Below, one piece after another: positions 60,650-64,000 of a stretch of 64,000 nt of DNA (positions are counted from its first letter, which is position 1; every line of letters starts with the position of its first letter). The stretch is from Rhodococcus sp. 4CII (GTDB taxonomy: Bacteria > Actinomycetota > Actinomycetes > Mycobacteriales > Mycobacteriaceae). Location of the stretch: contig NZ_JACCFE010000002.1 of the NCBI RefSeq assembly GCF_014256275.1, positions 2,790,001 through 2,854,000 of the forward strand, given 5' to 3'. The position numbers were made by a program, and so were the translations under genes. The notes under the pieces are model-generated. The model was not told the origin of the DNA and did no database searches. It was given only the letters and a program-made list of their open reading frames with translations.

Positions 60650-60948
60650 GGCAACGATTGTCGTGGATCCCCTGACGACTTCATTGGTCAGCTTCAAATC
60701 CATCGGAGCGACACCCGGGGGCGAAAGCACCTTCGCGCAATCCTCCTACGCCGTCCTGTTTGCACCCCCCGGGTGGGATGCATCACCGGCTGACCGGCCA
60801 ACTCGGACGTGTCGTCGCCGAATATGCGGACTGGACCGACCACGACATCCAGATCGTCGGATCACCCTCCATGATCCGCACCACCACGTACCGATTGATG
60901 GCAGCCGGCGTCGAGTCGAACGACATTCACCACGACCCACTGTACTGA
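60650..60948 (+). pseudogene. Ferredoxin/flavin-type oxidoreductase C-terminal remnant
   Basis: The final frame (60760-60948) reads MHHRLTGQLGRVVAEYADWT, DHDIQIVGSPSMIRTTTYRL and MAAGVESNDIHHDPLY with a normal stop. This is the C-terminal NAD-binding end of the reductases of multicomponent monooxygenases (DIQIxGSPxMI ... GVxxxxIHxDPLY). No N-terminal 2Fe-2S or FAD domain is present upstream. A fragment of a rearranged gene. Confidence 0.6.
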
Positions 60949-62087
60949 CACACCGCAGACGCCGATATCGAACCTGCGCAGTACTTCACTTTAATTGTCC
61001 AACAATCACTTTCGATTCATCGAGCAAGATACGGAGTAGGTCATGCTTTCTCAGGTCCGTCGGACTGTCGGTGGTGCCGCAATGGGCATCGCCCTGGTAC
61101 TGACAGGAGCGGGCGGTCGGACAGGTTGACGTTCTTGCGGATCTGCGGCAGCCCGCCCCGGCACACATGGTTCTCGAATGCCGGTGTGGTGCGCAGTAAC
61201 CGGATCACCCCCCGGCCGCCCGGCCGGGTCGTAGGCGGCGACGACCTGCGCCCACCGACGGCCGAACGCGCCGGCGAACCCCATCAGCAGCAACGCGGAA
61301 TCGCGGTGCTCGTGGACGGAGAGCCCGTACGACATCGGCGGTCAACCGTTCAGGGTCGGACAACAAAACGTTCTAAATCGACTACAGGCACATGCTCATG
61401 CGTCTGACGCATCCGAAGGACGACGAGACCGGCTTCGGCGCACGTTGCCAGAACTGTACGACAGATGCTCGTCGGGAACGCACAGGGATGTAACCCTGCA
61501 CGAAGCAAGATTCGTGTTCCTGCATACCTACGTGGTGCTCGGAGCCCGGGGCATTCCAGGCAGATGCCGTGTAGTGCAGCGTTAGCGAACAGTCGAACTT
61601 CGGATTCGTCGGTTCAGGAGTCCCGCCAAATGCGGTGCCGGAAAGGGGTTTCCAAAGTGCCGATAATTTACTTTCTGTCAACTAATAAGTTGCCTATTTG
61701 CCATGGTCTGCGAATAAGTGTCTACAGCTCCGTTTCGTTAACTATCTTTCGTTAGATAAGTAACTAAACAGACTTAACTTGATGTCGCTTCGCGTCGGAA
61801 GTGGCGGATCTCAGCCGAAATGGCGGGGCGGTGGCGCGGAGAAGCCGCGGCCACTCACACGACGACCAGACGACAATCCGCCGCTTCAGGCGAGAAGCGA
61901 TGACCAAGGACAATGCCCCACAATTGGCGGAAGCCAGGGTTGGCCGGCGACCCAGAACCGACGGGGCTTCGCTGACACGGTGTTCCTCGTCGTTGGGTGG
62001 GGTACGGACCGTTACGGTCTCTGCATGGGGTGGTGCCGCTGCCCGCCAGGGTTTGAGCTGGCGGGCAAGCGGGTGGTGCCGGTTGTG
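60949..62087. other. Rearranged region with an AT-rich island
   Basis: No intact gene. A minus-strand fragment at about 61268-61330 reads HRDSALLLMGFAGAF, like the core of a tyrosine recombinase, without its catalytic region. At 61660-61785 the DNA is strikingly AT-rich (AACTAATAAGTTGCC, GTTAACTATC, TTAGATAAGTAACTAAAC), with an imperfect inverted repeat around 61739-61762. It may be foreign DNA or a promoter/attachment region. Confidence 0.45.
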
Positions 62088-62969
62088 TCAGGACTTCGTG
62101 GTCAGGGCCTCGTTCGTGTGCGGTGCATTGTTCTGCAGGATCTGCAGGGCCTGGATGAGGTAGGTGCGGAAGACCGGGTGGTTTTCGCTCATCGGGAAGT
62201 GGCCGATGTCCTTCATCTCGATGAAGGCGGCGTTCTTGATTTTCGCGGCGGTGCGGGCGCTGTCCTCCGGGGTGGTGAGGTAGTCGTAGTCGCCGGTCAG
62301 CATGACCACCGGGCACTGGTCGCCATCGATCTCGGCGAGCTTGTCGCGCAGGTCGTGGTCGACGGAGTAGAAGTACAGATCGCCCTTGAACGCTTCGGAG
62401 CCCTGACTGTAGTAGAACCAGGTCTTCCACCGGTCAGCTTCTGGGGACTGCGGTGCCATCAGGTCCCATACGCCGCTGGCGCAGACCTGGGCGGCGTTGG
62501 CGTGGGGGTGCTGCCACCAGTCGAGGTAGAAGCCCGGGGAGTAGTCGGCGCCCTCGACGGGAATGACGCCGGCGAACCGGTCGGGGTGGCGGTATGCGAG
62601 TTGGAGGGCGATGTTGCCACCGAACGACGAGCCCATGAAGATCGGGTTCTCGAGTTCGAGCGCGTCACACAGGGCGACGATGAAGTTCGCGTAGTGGTCC
62701 GCTGACAGCTGGTATTCCTCGGTCCACCACTCGGTGTTCTCCGGCGGGTCGGACTTGCCGTGCCGGGGCAGGTCATAGGCGATGACCCGGTAGTCGCGGG
62801 TGATCTCCTCGTCCTCGAGCAGGCCCCTCCACTGGTGGTTGTGGCAACCGGCGGTGTGCTGGCACACCAGCGGTTGGCCGGTGCCGTTTTCGAGGTAGAA
62901 GACCTTGTACAGCAAACCGTCGACGTCGACGTCCACGTAGTGCCCGGTGACGGGCGAAATCTTGCTCAT
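62088..62969 (-). CDS. Alpha/beta hydrolase
   Basis: A 293-residue hydrolase: GTGQPLVCQHTAGCHNHQWR oxyanion region (H-T-A-G instead of HGGG), YDLPRHGKSDPP, nucleophile Ser in GSSFGGNIAL, acid region in TGDYDYLTTPEDSAR and His in DIGHFPMSENHP. The fold fits epoxide hydrolase or meta-cleavage hydrolase types. ATG 62969 follows the SCP2-like gene by 27 bp on the same strand. Both are divergent from the LysR gene and likely its targets. Confidence 0.9.
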   Translation of the reverse strand: MSKISPVTGHYVDVDVDGLLYKVFYLENGTGQPLVCQHTAGCHNHQWRGLLEDEEITRDYRVIAYDLPRHGKSDPPENTEWWTEEYQLSADHYANFIVALCDALELENPIFMGSSFGGNIALQLAYRHPDRFAGVIPVEGADYSPGFYLDWWQHPHANAAQVCASGVWDLMAPQSPEADRWKTWFYYSQGSEAFKGDLYFYSVDHDLRDKLAEIDGDQCPVVMLTGDYDYLTTPEDSARTAAKIKNAAFIEMKDIGHFPMSENHPVFRTYLIQALQILQNNAPHTNEALTTKS

Positions 62970-62996
62970 CGGTTGTAGTCCTTCGGGTTTGGGGAG

Positions 62997-63404
62997 TTAG
63001 ACGGGGACGCCGACCGAGCGCAGAAGCTCGATCTGTCGGGTGATGCAGCGCAGGTTCTGCATGAGCACGAGCACGTCGCCTTCGAGTTTCATGTCGCGCT
63101 GAAAGCTGGCGGCCCAGATGCCGTGGTACATCGGGGCGGGTACCGGGACACCGAAGTTCCGCCACGTCTCGGCGCTCGCGCGGATGGCGAACTGGTAGGG
63201 CACGTCGAGGGGTCCCGGGTCCACGGCGACGTTGACGACCTGACCGCGGCTCATCTGCACGACGAAGGTGTGGTCGGCCATGTCGAGTTGGTAGGAGCAG
63301 GTGAAGTACTTGCCGTGCGCCTGGATTTCCCGGTCCTCGTTGCTGGCCTGTGCGAACGAGGTGGCCCAGTCGGTCGCGGACGATGCGCGGGTGGTGACGG
63401 TCAT
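62997..63404 (-). CDS. SCP2-like small soluble protein (copy 2)
   Basis: A 135-residue protein: FTCSYQLDMADHTFVVQMSR, GQVVNVAVDPGPLDVPYQFA, IRASAETWRNFGVPVPAPMY and KLEGDVLVLMQNLRCITRQI. The strand pattern and (S)xETWR motif match the SCP2-like fold and the gene at 58528. ATG 63404 follows GAAGGAA. It begins the operon containing the hydrolase at 62088. Substrate binding is plausible, catalysis not evident. Confidence 0.72.
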   Translation of the reverse strand: MTVTTRASSATDWATSFAQASNEDREIQAHGKYFTCSYQLDMADHTFVVQMSRGQVVNVAVDPGPLDVPYQFAIRASAETWRNFGVPVPAPMYHGIWAASFQRDMKLEGDVLVLMQNLRCITRQIELLRSVGVPV

Positions 63405-63617
63405 GGTGTGATTCCTTCGATCGAGGGGTGGGCGAGGCGGACGTCTGCACTCGCCGCGATGTCGGAGCGGGGTTCCACACGAACTGTGTGAGCCGGCCGC
63501 GCCGGACATGACCCCAATCACACTCGCCGGGACGGGTGATCGTCCAATACCTGGTGGCCATGGATCGATAGGCAACGACTACTGGTCTGCACGGGCCTGC
63601 TCCTCTAGCCTCGAAGC

Positions 63618-64000
63618 ATGCTTCCCCAGCTCGACTTGCGACTGTTGTCGTACTTCGTCGCGGTCGCGGAAGAGCTGCATTTCGGGCGTGCCGCTGCCCG
63701 CCTGCACATCGCCCAACCCTCGCTCAGCGTGCAGATCCGCAAGCTCGAGCACACCCTCGGTGCGGTGCTGTTGCTGCGCAGCAGCCGGCACGTGGAGCTG
63801 ACCCCGGCGGGGCAGGTGTTGCTCGAGGAGAGTCGGCGGATGTTGGCGGATGCGGAGCGGATCGTCGCGCTGACTCGGGACGCCGCGCACGGGTCCAGTG
63901 CCCGCAAGCTGGTCGTAGGGTTCCAGGCCAACGCCGCGGCGGAATTGACGCCGCAGATCCTGGGCGCGTTCCAGGCGCAGTTTCCGGGTGTGCAGGTGCA
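63618..64000 (+). CDS. LysR-family regulator, N-terminal part (runs off window)
   Basis: The 127 residues in the window include the LysR winged helix (LLSYFVAVAEELHFGRAAAR; LHIAQPSLSVQIRKLEHTLG; LLLRSSRHVELTPAGQVLLE) and the first part of the effector domain (LVVGFQANAAAELTPQILGA). ATG 63618 is 213 bp from the divergent SCP2-like start, the standard arrangement for a LysR regulator and its target operon. The effector is unknown; the neighbourhood suggests an aromatic or hydroxy acid. Confidence 0.93.
   Translation, partial: MLPQLDLRLLSYFVAVAEELHFGRAAARLHIAQPSLSVQIRKLEHTLGAVLLLRSSRHVELTPAGQVLLEESRRMLADAERIVALTRDAAHGSSARKLVVGFQANAAAELTPQILGAFQAQFPGVQV

Noticed and set aside
61382..61681. 99-residue minus-strand frame in the rearranged region
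   Set aside because: No motif, no ribosome site, mixed composition; not distinguishable from chance.
1..64000. tRNA, rRNA or CRISPR arrays
   Set aside because: No cloverleaf-like CCA-ended sequence, rRNA-conserved segment or regularly spaced repeat was recognised by eye; a covariance-model scan was not possible here.

Overview
The window is GC-rich DNA from an actinobacterium, most likely a Rhodococcus or close relative of the R. opacus/jostii type. The evidence is strong G/C bias at codon third positions, frequent GTG starts, WhiB, MMPL and CsoR-family genes, an actinobacterial SirA/NirA-type sulfite reductase, and a dense set of acyl-CoA, Baeyer-Villiger and styrene catabolic genes. I saw no rRNA, tRNA or CRISPR. 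Chromosome versus megaplasmid cannot be decided, but the many decayed genes and insertion-sequence remnants between intact catabolic blocks suggest an accessory region.

Layout. 1-3 kb: 5' end of an acyl-CoA ligase, a NodB-type deacetylase and an MDR reductase. 3-9 kb: a decayed regulator, small genes, WhiB, then a CsoR/CstR-like repressor operon (CsoR, DUF2892-like, DUF302) beside a large MMPL transporter; near-perfect TACCCC-GGGGTA palindromes stand before both the repressor and the transporter. 9-12.7 kb: a graveyard of toxin-like and rhodanese pseudogenes around a holin-like and a Cys-rich gene. 12.8-16.3 kb: sulfite reductase overlapping an aminotransferase, then a YciI protein. An IS630-type remnant follows.

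17.6-29.4 kb: catabolic block 1 (aldehyde dehydrogenase, Baeyer-Villiger monooxygenase, esterase, enoyl-CoA hydratase, two acyl-CoA dehydrogenases, CoA-transferase, IclR regulator, two more hydrolases, Dabb protein). The logic is ketone to ester or lactone, hydrolysis, oxidation, CoA activation and beta-oxidation. 29.5-31.7 kb: NudC and a membrane protein. 31.7-41.7 kb: catabolic block 2 (thiolase remnant, enoyl-CoA hydratase, nitronate monooxygenase-like, SMP-30 lactonase, acyl-CoA ligase, AcoR-like regulator, acyl-CoA dehydrogenase, second Baeyer-Villiger monooxygenase). 42-47.5 kb: an IS110-type remnant and an ADH-MFS-AKR-cupin operon whose MFS gene is frameshifted, divergent from an XRE regulator.

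48.4-64 kb: a styrene catabolic island. Two AraC regulators diverge from styA-styB-styC-styD, followed by an ABC-2 transporter, an SCP2-like protein, a truncated nitric-oxide-synthase remnant and a second, intact styrene oxide isomerase. A consensus CRP/GlxR site lies 120 bp upstream of styA. The island ends with a hydrolase/SCP2-like pair divergent from a LysR regulator that runs off the window. The encoded route is styrene to styrene oxide to phenylacetaldehyde to phenylacetate; no phenylacetyl-CoA genes are present here.
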